Positions 9,839 through 20,809 of a DNA stretch of 64,000 nt are shown here, piece by piece. Under the pieces are notes generated by a model. The model saw only the letters and a list, made by a program, of their open reading frames with translations. It was not told where the DNA came from and did not search any database. How positions within the stretch are numbered: the stretch's first letter is position 1; every line of letters begins with the position of its first letter. The translations under genes and the position numbers were made by a program. The stretch comes from Limnephilus marmoratus. Taxonomy: Eukaryota; Arthropoda; Insecta; Trichoptera; Limnephilidae. Location of the stretch: assembly GCA_917880885.1 (NCBI GenBank), contig OU862927.1, forward strand, positions 21,235,450-21,299,449. Direction: 5' to 3'.

Positions 9839-10838
9839 CAACACTCCAAGCAAGCCCCTCATTAATACACAACAACTGCACAACGAGTTATAACCAACTT
9901 TCCGCGTATAATGGCCAAAGCTTTCAGTCTGGTCTGCTTGGTTCTGTTCGCCGGTATTATTACCAAGAGCAACCAACTACTAATGAACACTGGTAACTTT
10001 TAAAGTTTATCACCTTACATAAACCACTCAGTTTTTAGCTTTGATACATACATATTGTTGCGCTTTTACAGCGCAAGGTTCTTGCGGTATCACGATTTTC
10101 AAACTTTCGTATCATTATTATGACGATTTTTTTTTAATAATTTGTCTGTTTTTTATTTTGTTTTGTGGTTAGGTCACCCTCAATCAATTTCTTCCGATTA
10201 GGCTCGCCACGTAGTAAGTGAGCAAAGACTTGAGCAAGACAAACAGGGTTCATGGGGTGAGGTTAGTCATGGGCCTTGGCGTTGGATACGTTTGTCCACC
10301 AGCTGTAAGGCAGGCCGGATTGGGAAAGAGTGGTTGAGGGAGTCCCTTTGATTTCTCCAGTCGTACTCTCTCGTAACATCGCCGTTCACCTTAGTGGGAG
10401 GGATGGTTTTATACATCGTTACTCATGGACACCCAGATTCCTACCCACCCCTAGTACCCCTTTCCTTCCCAGAACTTCCTCTCCTTCATTTCCTAAAAAG
10501 ATCCTCCATACAGCATCCCCAAGATTGAAATCGGCCCTGATGGGAATTATTTTCCTCGGGGCCTCCCGTGTGTAGCTAATGTAAAAAAAGTAACCAAAAG
10601 TAGCGAACAACTTGGGTGACCTGTGGCAGGGGTGTTGGTTAACCAATAAATGGTTCCCGGGGCGGCGGTACTCATACCCGCCTCTCAAATTGAGATTTTC
10701 GGGTTATTATGCCATATTTTGCTTCCCCCTTCTTTATTCCATATTTCAGGTAGTGTAACAGTATCCATCATCAGGGAAGATGTAATGTTAGTATTGACGA
10801 CGGGACTAAACTTAATAGTTCATGGTATCCGGTATTAA
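9835..10838 (+). CDS. Candidate two-exon gene for a small secreted protein
   Basis: Exon 1 starts at the predicted initiator; the ATG is at 9911-9913. The 27 codons of exon 1 begin MAKAFSLVCLVLFAG, a good signal peptide with a short charged N-end, a hydrophobic core and small residues. ACTG|GTAACT at 9992/9993 is a donor in phase 1. A pyrimidine-rich tract and CAG end at 10749, giving an acceptor. Exon 2 (10750-10838) is open in the matching phase, starts GSVTVSIIREDV and stops with TAA at 10836-10838, for 56 residues in all. The roughly 757-nt intron holds family B SINE insertions. I do not recognise the product. A phase-1 intron just after a signal peptide is common in secreted-peptide precursors. 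Exon 2 could end at an unseen donor instead, and no AATAAA was seen nearby. Confidence 0.45.
10247..10593 (+). mobile_element. SINE-like element, family B (inside candidate intron)
   Basis: It begins at gttcatggggtgaggtta and ends with the LINE-type tail hairpin (about 10535-10568), gtgtagctaatgt and an A run. It includes middle-region sequence missing from the 8702 copy. Noncoding; the 110-residue ORFs through it are incidental. Confidence 0.7.
10598..10690 (-). mobile_element. SINE-like element, family B, 5' end only
   Basis: This is the first ~90 bp of the family in inverted orientation (accaataaatggttcccgg then ggcggtactcatacccgcct). It immediately follows the inward-facing tail of the 10247 copy, so the pair probably reflects insertion followed by rearrangement. 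Confidence 0.6.
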
Positions 10839-10984
10839 TCGGCTTCATCAAAACCAAACGCAGAAAACCACATTAAGGGGACTAACATTTCTAACACGGT
10901 AATACTTCTGCTCATACAAGTACACACTTCACCACAATTTACACATCTGCCCTGATGATCTTTTCAGAGAAGGAAGTTCGAGGA

Positions 10985-11218
10985 AGGAGAAGGGTACGAG
11001 GGGTGGGTACGAATCTGGGGATCAGTGTGACGGACGAATGAACTTGAGAAGTTAAAAGGTCTCCCTCAATCAGTCTCCCCCGATCCGGCCTTCCACGCAG
11101 TTGGTGGGCAGACGTATCGGCCGCTAAAACCCGTCACTTCGGGTGACCTATGGCAGAGGTGTTTGTTACCCAATAAATGTTTTCCGGGGCGGTCGTACTT
11201 ATACCCGCCTCCCAAATT
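10985..11218 (-). mobile_element. SINE-like element, family B, tail-less copy
   Basis: Inverted copy of the 5' two-thirds, ending at the outer terminus ggtcgtacttatacccgcct (11195-11214). The LINE-type tail is absent. Confidence 0.65.
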
Positions 11219-11634
11219 GAAAATGAAGATACAAATAATCTTAACCGTTATCTGCTTTATTACTTTCAAGTTTCCCAGAATTTCAAAATTGAGCAAGTAA
11301 TAATGTCGGCCTATTGTAAAATAGGCCTAAATTCGGGGTTTGTTTACTGGACGTGACTTTGGGTAGGACAATATCAAGTTGTCGCTTAGTTTGGGCTAAT
11401 AACCCATACAGATTCTGGGCACGTTGTTTCACCAAATATATAGTAAGGACGCGCAAGGTTGCCGATTTCTTCTGTCCTGGTTGCGAATAGGGATTGCAAT
11501 AATTATGTTATCAAAAATCATTTAATAGTCATTACCTACAACTGATGTTCAATTACGACATTCTTCATTCGAACCAAATATACTAAATGAAATAAAACAA
11601 TTACTTTGTTCACAATCATGATTTTTTTTTTTTT
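11219..11634. other. Interval with nothing recognised
   Basis: A short plus-strand open stretch of about 50 codons (11330-11490) was seen, but lacks splice signals or a start. No repeat recognised. T-rich run near 11624. Confidence 0.3.
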
Positions 11635-11775
11635 TTTAATAACGACAGTTTAAAGTTCAGTTTAATTTTATACTGTGAAGATGCTAGGGTTAAGCGAAAC
11701 CGGTCGGTATTAAAAAATATATATATATCGTGGTTATAAACAAAGTAATCTCTTTATTTCATTAAATATGTAAAA
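11635..11775 (+). mobile_element. Solo Penelope pLTR fragment
   Basis: This matches the pLTR of the 33-34 kb Penelope pair: gttaagcgaaaccggtcggt, then tcgtggtt and aaacaaagtaat-type sequence. Only this terminal piece is present, with no coding remnant. Confidence 0.6.
11671..11712 (+). ncRNA. Hammerhead motif, first core base altered
   Basis: It reads GTGAAGA where CTGAAGA is expected, then a stem GCT...AGC, GAAAC, and CGGTC at the cleavage position. The change of the first core C predicts poor or no activity. Confidence 0.5.
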
Positions 11776-12366
11776 CCGATTAACTGTTTTCTACCAAAAT
11801 ACAAATATACTATTATGAGAAAACTAGCACAGCCCCAGTGAAATCACGGGATATTCATAGAGACGCTTTTGCACTCAAATATCTCGTAGAAACGTGCTCC
11901 ATTATTATCACATGAGTAGCAGTGCGTGGGGTTCGGATTCGGTAGTTTCCCGTCGTTACTCGTTAGAGCGTTGTAGGTCAAATTGGACTAAATGGATCTA
12001 AAAATGTGGAATTATTTTTTTCATTTCGTGTCTCATTTAATGAGGATATTTTTTCGACAAATCGGTTCCAATTTGAAAATTGTCAATTAAAATATTATGT
12101 TTTTGTTAAAAATATTACGTATACAAAGGTAATTTATCGCGTGTCTGAATTATCCAAACAATCAATTCCATTTTAGAAAATTAAACTAAATTTCAAAGCA
12201 AAGTTCTAGCGTTTATTGAACCGCAGTTATATACAGAGTCACGACCAATCAACCAAACTAATCAGTATTTTTTTTATATTATTTATACCTAAGAATAAAT
12301 ATTATTTTTAAATAAATAAATTGTCACTTATTATTGTAATGCACTCGTAATTAATCCACCATCGAT
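11776..12366. other. AT-rich interval, nothing recognised
   Basis: No repeat family, long ORF or RNA gene recognised. Confidence 0.35.
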
Positions 12367-12612
12367 AAAATATTTGAAGTTAATTTTCACGTTCTGTGTA
12401 AGTTTTATTTAAGTTCGGTTTTTATATCATTATAGGCAAGACTCTTCAGAAAACTGAAATAATCACAGAACTTGAATTTTTCATCAATTTCAATCAATCA
12501 AATATTTGAAGTTAATTTTCACGTTCTGTGTAAGTTTTATTCAAGTCTCTATTATTATATAATTACTGGCCAGACTCTTCAGAAAACTGAAATAATCACA
12601 GAACTTGAATTT
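12367..12612 (+). repeat. Tandem duplication, 132-bp period
   Basis: The block tatttgaagttaattttcac starts at 12371 and again at 12503. Both copies run through gttctgtgtaagttttat to cagaaaactgaaataatcac. Within each copy gttctgtg and its complement cacagaac face each other, giving a weak hairpin. Confidence 0.75.
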
Positions 12613-12735
12613 TTTTTTAACAACCCATCCTAAGAGTTCATTGAACGATTTTTTTAAACTCTAACCGGTTTTAGCAAGAAAGTGTTTCGTTGTCAATCTT
12701 CCGCGCCTTCAATTAAAGTTGAAAGTAAACCGATA

Positions 12736-13112
12736 CAGGGTGTTAAGGGACGTAATTGACTTACTTTAACCAGCGATTCCTGACATTATTTGGAGTAAAA
12801 AATGTAAATGAAATTTTGGTCTCCGGTAACTCTTTTTTGAGGACTTTTTTTTTCAAATTTTTTTCTTTAAAATCAAACAAAAAACATTCTTCCACATGTT
12901 GTCACTGGTCACTCAGCCGGGTGTCCAACGAACCCCTTACCCCGCCTCCAACTGTTCAATAACTACAACTTTTTTATGTTTGTGTAGAAAAAAAAAAAAA
13001 AAAAAAACATCAGAAATGTCACCGGAGACTAAAATTTCATTTACATTTTTTACTCCAAATAATGTCAGGAATCACTGGTCAAAGTAAGTCAAGTACGTCC
13101 CTTAACACCCTG
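12736..13112. mobile_element. Tc1/mariner-like MITE with ~95-bp inverted ends
   Basis: It is flanked by TA (12734-12735 and 13113-13114). The termini are CAGGGTGTTAAGGGACGT and its complement, and the inverted match continues inward through gtaaatgaaattttggtctc and the complementary right arm. The 377-bp element is noncoding. TA duplication and CAGGGTG ends fit Tc1/mariner non-autonomous elements. Confidence 0.8.
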
Positions 13113-13114
13113 TA

Positions 13115-13515
13115 TATTGATATCGTGTTATAATGAAAACCGAAGATATTAAAATAAAAATCGAAGATATTAAAATAAAAATCACACCCCTATTTGAAGT
13201 CCACGGGGCGGCCAACTAACCTTAACTTAGTTCCGACACTATCGTCGACATTATTCGACTCTGTGACTACTTCACGCTTTATAGGACACCAGCAAAGAAC
13301 GGTAAACAAACACATTTGTTTCAGTTCAGGACGAATTGTAGAGGCAAATTTAATTAAGAGAAAACTCACTGAATATGAATGGATTACAGTAGATCTCACT
13401 TAGCTAAGAATACTTCATTAGCTGTAGATTAACACTTGGCCAATCTAAGCTGTTTTTTCTGCTTTATAAATGCCCTTTGCAATAGAAATAAAGAGGAATC
13501 CGCAAACAAATATTA
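13115..13515. other. Interval with overlapping antisense ORFs, nothing recognised
   Basis: Two 69-codon ORFs mirror each other on opposite strands (13190-13403), and neither resembles a known protein. A 21-bp unit (cgaagatattaaaataaaaa) is tandemly doubled at 13141-13182. Confidence 0.35.
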
Positions 13516-14171
13516 TTCGTGCAGGGCGGGTACAATGAGAAAGATTAATTATTCTCCGTACCAGCTTTTTAAATTATAACTCAATATCGAATTTATTTCA
13601 ATCCAAATTAGCTTTAATTTATACCTTCATCCAAAAATGCTGAAAGGCGTGATGATAAAACTATTAAAATAATGTACTTTTTGTAATTATTTTTTGATTA
13701 TAAGTATTTATCATTTTTCAATAATGTCTAAATTTAATAAGAATGTTAAAAAATTTGAAATATATTAGTTTGTAAGTGCGCAAATAAATACACAAATAGA
13801 CCAATTTTCGTCAAGACACACGTACGTACATATTTTTTAATGATTTTATTGAAACTAAAATTAAAATTCTAAAACATGCGTTTGCTAGATAATGTATTGA
13901 TTTATTTTACTGAATGATTATATTATTTGAAATGGGTGTGGTATAATACAAAATCTTTTTTGAAAATTTAACAAATCTGCCAACGACCTATGGAATAACC
14001 TTATTGTACTAAAAATTAAAATAATTTCTCAAAATTTATTACATGCGAATGCTAGATAAAAGAACAATCTTTCGAAATTCGTTTATAATTTTTTGTGGAA
14101 AAGAGTCAATACGTCTAAAATCTGATTAGAAAATGACATATTTCTGGTTTTCTCTGGTAATGCCCTCTTAA
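13516..14171 (+). mobile_element. TTAA MITE, family M, copy 3 (5'-truncated)
   Basis: It starts inside the element (gtgcagggcgggtacaatg) without the terminal repeat and ends at ccctc followed by TTAA (14168-14171). Very similar to the 40704 copy. Confidence 0.75.
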
Positions 14172-14219
14172 ATCGATGTTTTCGTTAGGTTTGCAGTTAT
14201 GTGTAAAAGAGTGAGCTAT

Positions 14220-14704
14220 CTGGTACAATCTATCTATCTAACCATCACGCCGTTTCCCCGCAGGGGTAGGCAGATAGGAAGGACCGCCAAACAACTTGGT
14301 CTTGGCACACACTACTTGTCTCGTCTCATACATGCTCTTTTAATATTCTGACTCTTGACATGACCCGACTCAAGTATCTGATTCACTTGGTCGTGCATGT
14401 CTTTCTCGGGCGTCCCCGACTTTTTCTACCATTCGCATTCGCGTCATATATTCTCCTTACACTCTTTTCCTTGTTCATTTGCTCTACATGCCCAAACCAT
14501 CGTTCCTTTCTTAATATTACTCATTACGCTGACATTAGCCTTGAATTCTTTGCGGATCTCCACGTTTCTCAAACGATCGTACATGGTTTTGCCATACATA
14601 CGCCCCAGGGATCTCATTTCTACAGCATTCAGTCTACTTTCATCCTTACTCTGCCAGTTCTGTACCTCACTGCCATACATCAGGATATGTAGTACTCTAC
14701 TACA
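14220..14704 (-). pseudogene. LINE RT C-terminal fragment
   Basis: The minus-strand ORF 14680-14444 reads MYGSEVQNW, SRLNAVEMRSLGRM and related blocks. These are the C-terminal region that follows the RT domain in several insect LINEs (the YGSE..NAVEMR..R motif). Further downstream (14443-14230) the homology continues out of frame. A dead, truncated copy. Confidence 0.65.
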
Positions 14705-15560
14705 GTTATTTTATTTATATTTTTTTTATTAATTTATTTAAGGAACATAAACAGTCTTAATAATATAATATACATAAGAGGATAACAAAAAAAAGACCAA
14801 TTATTAATGTTCACAGATAGGTATTTAGAAACATAAAAGTAACTAAATGAAAACAAGAATATTTAGAAAAGAAAACAAAAAACAGGACAAAGCAGCAATT
14901 AAAAAAAATATATATATAATACAGGTGTAGATTCAACAAGTGATAAACCTAAATATAAAACACAGCAATAAAATAAATGCGATTATAACTGTAGAGAAAA
15001 TAGGGTGCGAAACAGGTATTTGGATTGGGACGGGTAAGGGGAGGACAGGGATAAAGGAAAGTTGCCACGCAGGTAATTTAAAAATATTAGGTACCATTAA
15101 TTTAATCATCATGAATATGTGTTATGTATTATTCGCACGTAGAATGTTATACAAAGAAATTCTGTAGCGAAAGTAACTAGCAGCTGACGCAAGTGTTTCT
15201 AAACGTGCAAATTTAATGTTATAGTAGTTACATGTCCTTTGCATAAATTCATTTTGGTTGGAATTCGTGTTGCATCTATCAATGTAGAAAAGGGAATTTT
15301 GTCTGCTATATCGAGTCGGCGCGTGGAAATTTATTTTATTTAGCAACTCCGGGCAGTCAACTTTCGAGTTAATAATTTTGTACAGGAGCATCTGATCAGC
15401 GACAAGCCTCCTGTCGAGCAGTTTCGTGATTTGAAAATGGGCGTTATGGACGGATAGCTTCGCATCTTTGGACAGTTTTTTTTATTGGCGCCAACGCCGT
15501 TTAGTCCACCATTAATAGAGTACCTGCATTCACCCCTCTTGTACAATACTCTGATTAATC
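14705..15560 (-). pseudogene. LINE 3' end with long 3'UTR
   Basis: Minus-strand coding at 15391-15122 (MLLYKIINSKVDCPELLNKI and RYSRQNSLF) is the C-terminus seen after the RT in Jockey/R1-like LINEs; related sequence continues to about 15546 in another frame. The segment 14705-15120 is probably its 3'UTR, ending in an A/T-rich run at 14710-14745. Truncated and frameshifted. Confidence 0.55.
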
Positions 15561-15935
15561 AATAAAAGCTACCAAATCAATTTTAATGCAGAAAGACTTA
15601 AAGTGAAAAAAACAAAAAATATATTTTCTTGATTACGAGTAGGTCATTTCAAAATGCAATATAAATGCACCAGAGCGGTAAGTTTCCCGGTGTCACTTTA
15701 TAGCATATTTAATATGTCAGTGTTATGTATCACAGACACGTATAAATAATATTTGATTTCTGGTGAGCATTCGAATACTGCTTTCCCCATTACTCAAAGT
15801 ATTTAGAGATGTTTGACTAATCAACTGGATGATTGATATTGGTATATGTAATTCAGGGGTCACGATTTCAAGCATAAAAGTGATTTTTTTATGTTTTTAA
15901 ATGTAGCTATTACTTTGTGGTTATCCATTATAGAA
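15561..15935. other. Interval with nothing recognised
   Basis: AT-rich; no recognised feature. Confidence 0.35.
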
Positions 15936-15939
15936 AAAT

Positions 15940-16450
15940 TAAATAATTTAACTTTGTATAAACCACTTATTTGATGCGCAAATCCGACCGGTTTCGGAAC
16001 AAACTTTCCTTCGTCAGGGAAAGCTTATACTAATTTGACGGTTTCGAACAATGTTTTATTATGGTAGGGGTGGAGCTGTTGCTAGATAATAATGTAGATT
16101 GGGTAGGTAGGTATTAATGTAGAGTGGGTGGGTAGGGGAACAAATCCATGATTGGGCTATATGACAATATTTTTTGTTTGTTGATAATAGATTCATTATT
16201 TTTAAGGGATTTTTTAATTTCCAAGGCTTCTAAGTTATCTAAACGTTTTCCTTTATGATTAATATGAAGAATATTTATCCCTGTATTTTTTTCAAAACTA
16301 TGGTTATTTTCAATGATATGGTTAGCAAACTCAGAAAAATTATTATTATTAAGACACCTTAAATGTTCTTTGATTCTGATTTCAAAATTACGAGTGGTTT
16401 TTCCAATATAAAATGAGGGACAATCATTGCATTTGAAGTTGGGAAAAAAA
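15940..16450 (-). mobile_element. Penelope-like element, 3' part with GIY-YIG remnant
   Basis: The minus strand from 16440 to 16180 encodes FYIGKTTRN, HLRCLNNNNFSEFANH and LDNLEALEIKK, the C-terminal half of a Penelope GIY-YIG nuclease. The pLTR with a hammerhead motif lies at 15983-16020. No start codon or RT remains. The arrangement matches the copies at 5.2, 33.0 and 40.0 kb. Confidence 0.75.
15983..16020 (-). ncRNA. Hammerhead ribozyme motif (Penelope pLTR)
   Basis: Minus strand: CTGACGA, stem II GGAA/TTCC, GAAAC, CGGTC. The CUGANGA and GAAA cores are intact. Stem I is short (TCC with GGA) compared with the 33-kb copy. Confidence 0.65.
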
Positions 16451-16689
16451 CTTTGATTTTTTTTATGTATTAAGTGTAATTTTATAAGAAAAATATTTAA
16501 TTAATGGAAACTGCCGTAGATAATGTTAGCCATAAAGTTGAATTTTTGAAATTTTGTTCATTACATGCGTTCATATTCATTTCTAATGAAAAAAATTGTA
16601 GTTTAGAATTACATTTTTTTTAAAGTAATTAATAATTTATTATAATTCTACTCAATGGAATAGGTCAGTTAGTAAGTTAAGTTAGCTTA

Positions 16690-16866
16690 TTGAAATGGCT
16701 TTAGCCGTGTTTGGTGACTAAATCTGAATAGTCAGGTACTTTCCCTTCCACATATCCTTCTCCTCCCACTTTTAGCTTCCCAACTTATTCCTTCGGGGAT
16801 TCCACTAGCTTTAGGCGGTTGGGAGCAGCTGCAATGAGCAGGACTCATGTGCGGTATTAACATAAA
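16690..16866 (+). mobile_element. SINE family A, 3' half, diverged
   Basis: It matches the body of family A from tagccgtgtttggtgac to gtgcggtatt, with more divergence than the adjacent copy at 16972. The tRNA head is absent. Confidence 0.7.
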
Positions 16867-16971
16867 AATTTTGTTTTTTTTATATCTTCATGAACTGGCA
16901 TGGTGAGATTGGAGAGTCTGCGTATCCTATAAAAACGGTGACCGGACAAATGTATTCTGACAAAAGATATT

Positions 16972-17385
16972 GACGGCCGGCGTAGTCCAGCGGAAAGGCT
17001 CTTGACTCGTACACCGAAGATTGCGGGATCGAATCCCGGCGTGGCAAATAAATTTTAATTGATTAATTTGTGTTATTTCACTATTTATTCATTTAAAATA
17101 ATATATAGCATATTTGCGGCACGTTCCAGAGTGGAAGATACTCTCAGTATCGCCCTGGTGTAAGACCACCATTCAGAATTGAAACATTACTTGAAATGGC
17201 ATTAGCCGTGTTTGGTGACCAGATCTGATTAGCCAGGTACTTCCCCACCTTCCTCTTCCCTATTCTCCTTCCTCTCCTCACTACCTTCAGCCTCACAACA
17301 TACCCCAATTGGGGATGCCATAGTCTCACTGGCTTCAGACGAGAGCAGTTGGGACTCTTGTGCGGTATTCATATAAAAAAAAGAA
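16972..17385 (+). mobile_element. tRNA-derived SINE, family A, full length
   Basis: It starts gacggccggcgtagtccagc, has the B-box block GGGATCGAATCCC at about 17025, and ends gtgcggtattcatat plus A run. Very close to the 3091 copy. Confidence 0.85.
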
Positions 17386-19290
17386 TAAACTCAACTCAAT
17401 ACCTCCTTTGAAAAGCCATTAAAAGTGATGATTTTTTTTTTAATAAAAATTTGTTAAATAGTTTACGTTAGGTTAGGTTACAAACTATTTTTCAATATTT
17501 TTTTTATGACAATTAATGACTTTATAAAAAGGTTTGTATAATCATTTGGTTAAACTTTACTTTTTTAAAATAAATTTTTTAAATTACTATTACTATTTTT
17601 ACTATTCTTCTTGACATTTATGACTTTTAAAAAAAGTTTTATATAAAATTTTGGTTAAATAGGTTACGTTACGTTAGGTTACGTGCTATTTTCAATATTT
17701 TTTTCATCACTTTGAATGACTTTGAATGACTATAAAAAATTCTTTAATCTCAAGGGAATAAACATCACTGAAATAAAACTGACTTTTAAAAAAGGTTTGT
17801 ATAGTTTTTGTTTGAAACCATATAAAAAAATGTTTAATCTCAGTGGAAGTCTCATTCTTAAGTTATAAATATCAGTGAAATAAAAATGAAATAAAGAAAC
17901 GTATTTTTCATAGTACGTATATTTTTGTTTAATTTCTTAAAAATAGTTTTATTTTGTTTTAGTAATTAAATAGCTAATTAATAATGAAATTTTCAGAATT
18001 TGACAAAAACAAAATAATTAAATTAACAGTACCTATTCATGAAGTTTAGATCCTAGAAGGAACAGCATAGTAAACACTTCCTGAAAGACTTTATTTGAAT
18101 ATCCCTGAATTAATAAAATTGTGCGGATTAAATTTAACTGATTAAATTATTTTCCTCCTTGAAATCGTGCATTAATTGAAGAAAGTGCGTTGTGTGTATA
18201 TCTGTGAGCCGAAGTAAAAGTTCTGAAAAACACATGAATTTTACAAGTATCGAAGTTCTTTCTTGAGGAGATAATCAATTTTGTTGGCTCGTCTGAGGCC
18301 CGGCAATCAACAGGTATTTTTTTAAAATTTATTTACTTGTGTATTGGGAAATGGTTGATTTATTAATAAAATACTAAAACTTTCTTTTTTCACTGTTTCA
18401 AAAATGTATAATTTTATGTCTAAAAAATTCATAAATCTCAAAACAATCGATATATCAACTCTAGATATGGCGTATCTTATAAATTCAGTCGAATAATTCA
18501 TTCCACCAATGACTTACTTCATAACCAAACTCTCCGTCCAATTCCGTCGCCTCGCTTTGAAAAATAAATATTTTACACCAAAAATATAATAATATGTATA
18601 ACCAAAGTAAGAATCGTGGCTCCCTTATCAGGTAGAATTTCTCTTTTCTGATAAGGTATACATGACCAATAATGACCTTATATATATTTTTGTAAAATAC
18701 CTATATATGCAACGGAGCCCATTTTTGCTTACAATAAAAAAAATCTTCTTGAAACAAAAGGAAAAAGTTAAAAATGCGTCACTCGAACTTTTGACTGTGA
18801 GGTAATGGACTTTACCTTTAATTTGTTTTTTAAACCACTTTTTGGAACCAATAATTTTGGTTTCTGTGTTATTTTTAGATATAACTACGACCTGTATAGT
18901 GTATAGCAGTGTATAGGCTTTGTTCGTCGATGCTCAAAGCATATCGTCTCTAAACAATAATATGAAAACGGTATTTAAAAAGATTTTTTATGATTTATTT
19001 TTCATTTCTTCATAATACATTTTTTTAATACAAAATTCCAATATTTTGTTGGAGACTGGTCACACTTTTGGCTTCAATCGAATTATTAAATTGTAATTTT
19101 TATGGCACTCAGTTGGATAAATTGGGAAAATTTTGAAATTATAAAGTGCGTCAATTCAAATCTAAATATTTTAATAATCAAAAGTATTTGTATTTAAATG
19201 ATCCACTGTTGAACCTGGTCCTTTGTAAATTGTGCCTTCAATTACCTTCCTTCCCACATCTACCTTTCCATTGACACCATCAAGTTTATT
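17386..19290. other. Long AT-rich interval with diverged local repeats
   Basis: No gene recognised. Two diverged repeats of about 200 bp (17448-17640 and 17650-17760) share a ggttaggttac/gttacgttaggttacg core followed by caatattttttt and a gactttataaaa block. The rest shows nothing recognisable. Confidence 0.4.
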
Positions 19291-19294
19291 TTTA

Positions 19295-19440
19295 ATTAGT
19301 TTTTATTAAACCCTGGGAGAGAGCATCGCTCTCGAAACATGTCGGTTTTATAGACATTAAAAAGTGGTTAAAACAAAGAAATCCTTTAATTTTGAATAAA
19401 AATGGTATTTGCTGTATTTGAAGAAATGCATTTTTATTAC
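19295..19440 (+). mobile_element. Penelope pLTR fragment
   Basis: It aligns with the complement of 39970-40080: gaaacatgtcggttttat, then aaaagtggttaaaac and aaagaaatc. The Helitron-like element at 19444 begins just downstream and may have truncated it. Confidence 0.55.
19311..19350 (+). ncRNA. Degenerate hammerhead motif
   Basis: CTGGGA replaces CTGANGA. Stem II is strong (GAGAGC/GCTCTC), followed by GAAAC, ATGTC and a stem-I half GGTTT that can pair with AAACC upstream. The core change predicts inactivity. Confidence 0.5.
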
Positions 19441-19443
19441 TTA

Positions 19444-20797
19444 CTAGCTTTTTTCCGCGGCTTCGCTCGCATGGTATTAGGGGATTTCCACTCAGCCTCC
19501 TCCACCTTCCCTCTCCCCACACCACTCATCCATCAACCCCCCCCCCCCCCCTCCCCCCTCCTCCACCCACCCCTCCCCAACTCCACATCCTCCTCACTTC
19601 ACATCCCCCCACCTTCCTCCACCCCTCCCCCTTCCCTTCCTTCCCTTCCCCCTCTTCCACCCCACTCCGCCTCCTCCACTTTCCTTCTCTCCCTCTCCCT
19701 CTCCCTCTCCCTCTCCCTCTCCCTCTCCCTCTCCCTCTCCCTCTCCCTCTCCCTCTCCCTCTCCCTCTCCCTCTCCCTCTCCCTCTCCCTCTCCCTCTCC
19801 CTCTCCCTCTCCCTCTCCCTCTCCCTCTCCCTCTCCCTCTCCCTCTCCCTCTCCCTCTCCCTCTCCCTCTCCCTCTCCCTCTCCCTCTCCCTCTCCCTCT
19901 CCCTCTCCCTCTCCCTCTCCCTCTCCCTCTCCCTCTCCCTCTCCCTCTCCCTCTCCCTCTCCCTCTCCCTCTCCCTCTCCCTCTCCCTCTCCCTCTCCCT
20001 CCCCCCTCCCTCTCCCTCTCCCTCTCCCTCTCCCTCTCCCTCTCCCCTCTCCCTCTCCCTCTCCCTCTCCCTCTCCTCTCCCTCTCCCTCTCCCTCTCCC
20101 CTCTCCCTCTCCTCTCCCTCTCCCTCTCCCTCTCCCTCTCCCCTCCTCCCTCTCCCTCTCCCTCTCCCTCTCCCTCTCCCTCTCCCTCTCCCTCTCCCTC
20201 TCCCTCTCCCTCTCCCCTCTCCCTCTCCCTCTCCCTCTCCCTCTCCCTCTCCCTCTCCCTCTCCCTCTCCCTCTCCCTCTCCCTCTCCCTCTCCCCTCTC
20301 CCTCTCCCTCTCCCTCTCCCTCTCCCTCTCCCTCTCCCTCTCCCTCTCCCTCTCCTCTCCCTCTCCCTCTCCCTCTCCCTCTCCCTCTCCCTCTCCCTCT
20401 CCCTCTCCCTCTCCCTCTCCCTCTCCCTCTCCCTCTCCCTCTCCCTCTCCCTCTCCCTCTCCTCTCCCTCTCCCTCTCCCTCTCCCCTCCCTCTCCTCTC
20501 CCTCTCCCTCTCCCTCTCCCTCTCCCTCTCCCTCTCCCCTCTCCCTCTCCCTCTCCCTCTCCCTCTCCCTCTCCCTCTCCCTCTCCCTCTCCCTCTCCCT
20601 CTCCCTCTCCCTCTCCCTCCCTCTCCCTCTCCCTCTCCCTCTCCCTATCCCTCTCCCTCTCCCTCTCCCTCTCCCTCTCCCTCTCCCTCTCCCTCTCCCT
20701 CTCCCTCTCCCTTTTTTAAATCCATTCAATAGTGCTTGTGTAAAAGAGTAACAAACATACATCCATACAAACACTCCCCTTTATAATATTAGTAGGA
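19444..20797 (-). mobile_element. Non-autonomous Helitron swollen by (CCCTCT)n
   Basis: On the minus strand it begins TCCTACTAATATTATAAA and ends in CTAG, preceded by a GC-rich 3' hairpin (GCGAGCGAAGCCGC). It sits between A (19443) and T (20798), as Helitrons do. Compared with the 881-bp relative at 61832-62712, about 1 kb of its interior is a CCCTCT hexanucleotide array (19683-20712). No Rep/helicase ORF. The 449- and 391-residue ORFs here are low-complexity translations, not genes. Confidence 0.75.
19683..20712 (+). repeat. (CCCTCT)n microsatellite, about 1 kb
   Basis: Nearly pure CCCTCT hexamers from 19683 to about 20000, then the same unit interrupted by CCCCTCT and CTCTCT variants. Strong pyrimidine/purine strand asymmetry throughout. 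Confidence 0.95.
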
Positions 20798-20809
20798 TCA
20801 TTTATCTTT

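Noticed and set aside
11330..11490. Open stretch of about 50 codons with several Cys residues
   Set aside because: Considered as a further exon of the 9.9-kb gene, but no pyrimidine-rich acceptor precedes it and its length is within chance.
14360..14732. 110- and 111-codon plus-strand ORFs
   Set aside because: Antisense to a recognisable LINE C-terminal fragment.
19402..20774. 449- and 391-codon ORFs on opposite strands
   Set aside because: They are pure translations of the (CCCTCT)n array (Ser-Leu-Pro and Arg-Glu-Gly repeats); a hexamer without a stop is open in all such frames.
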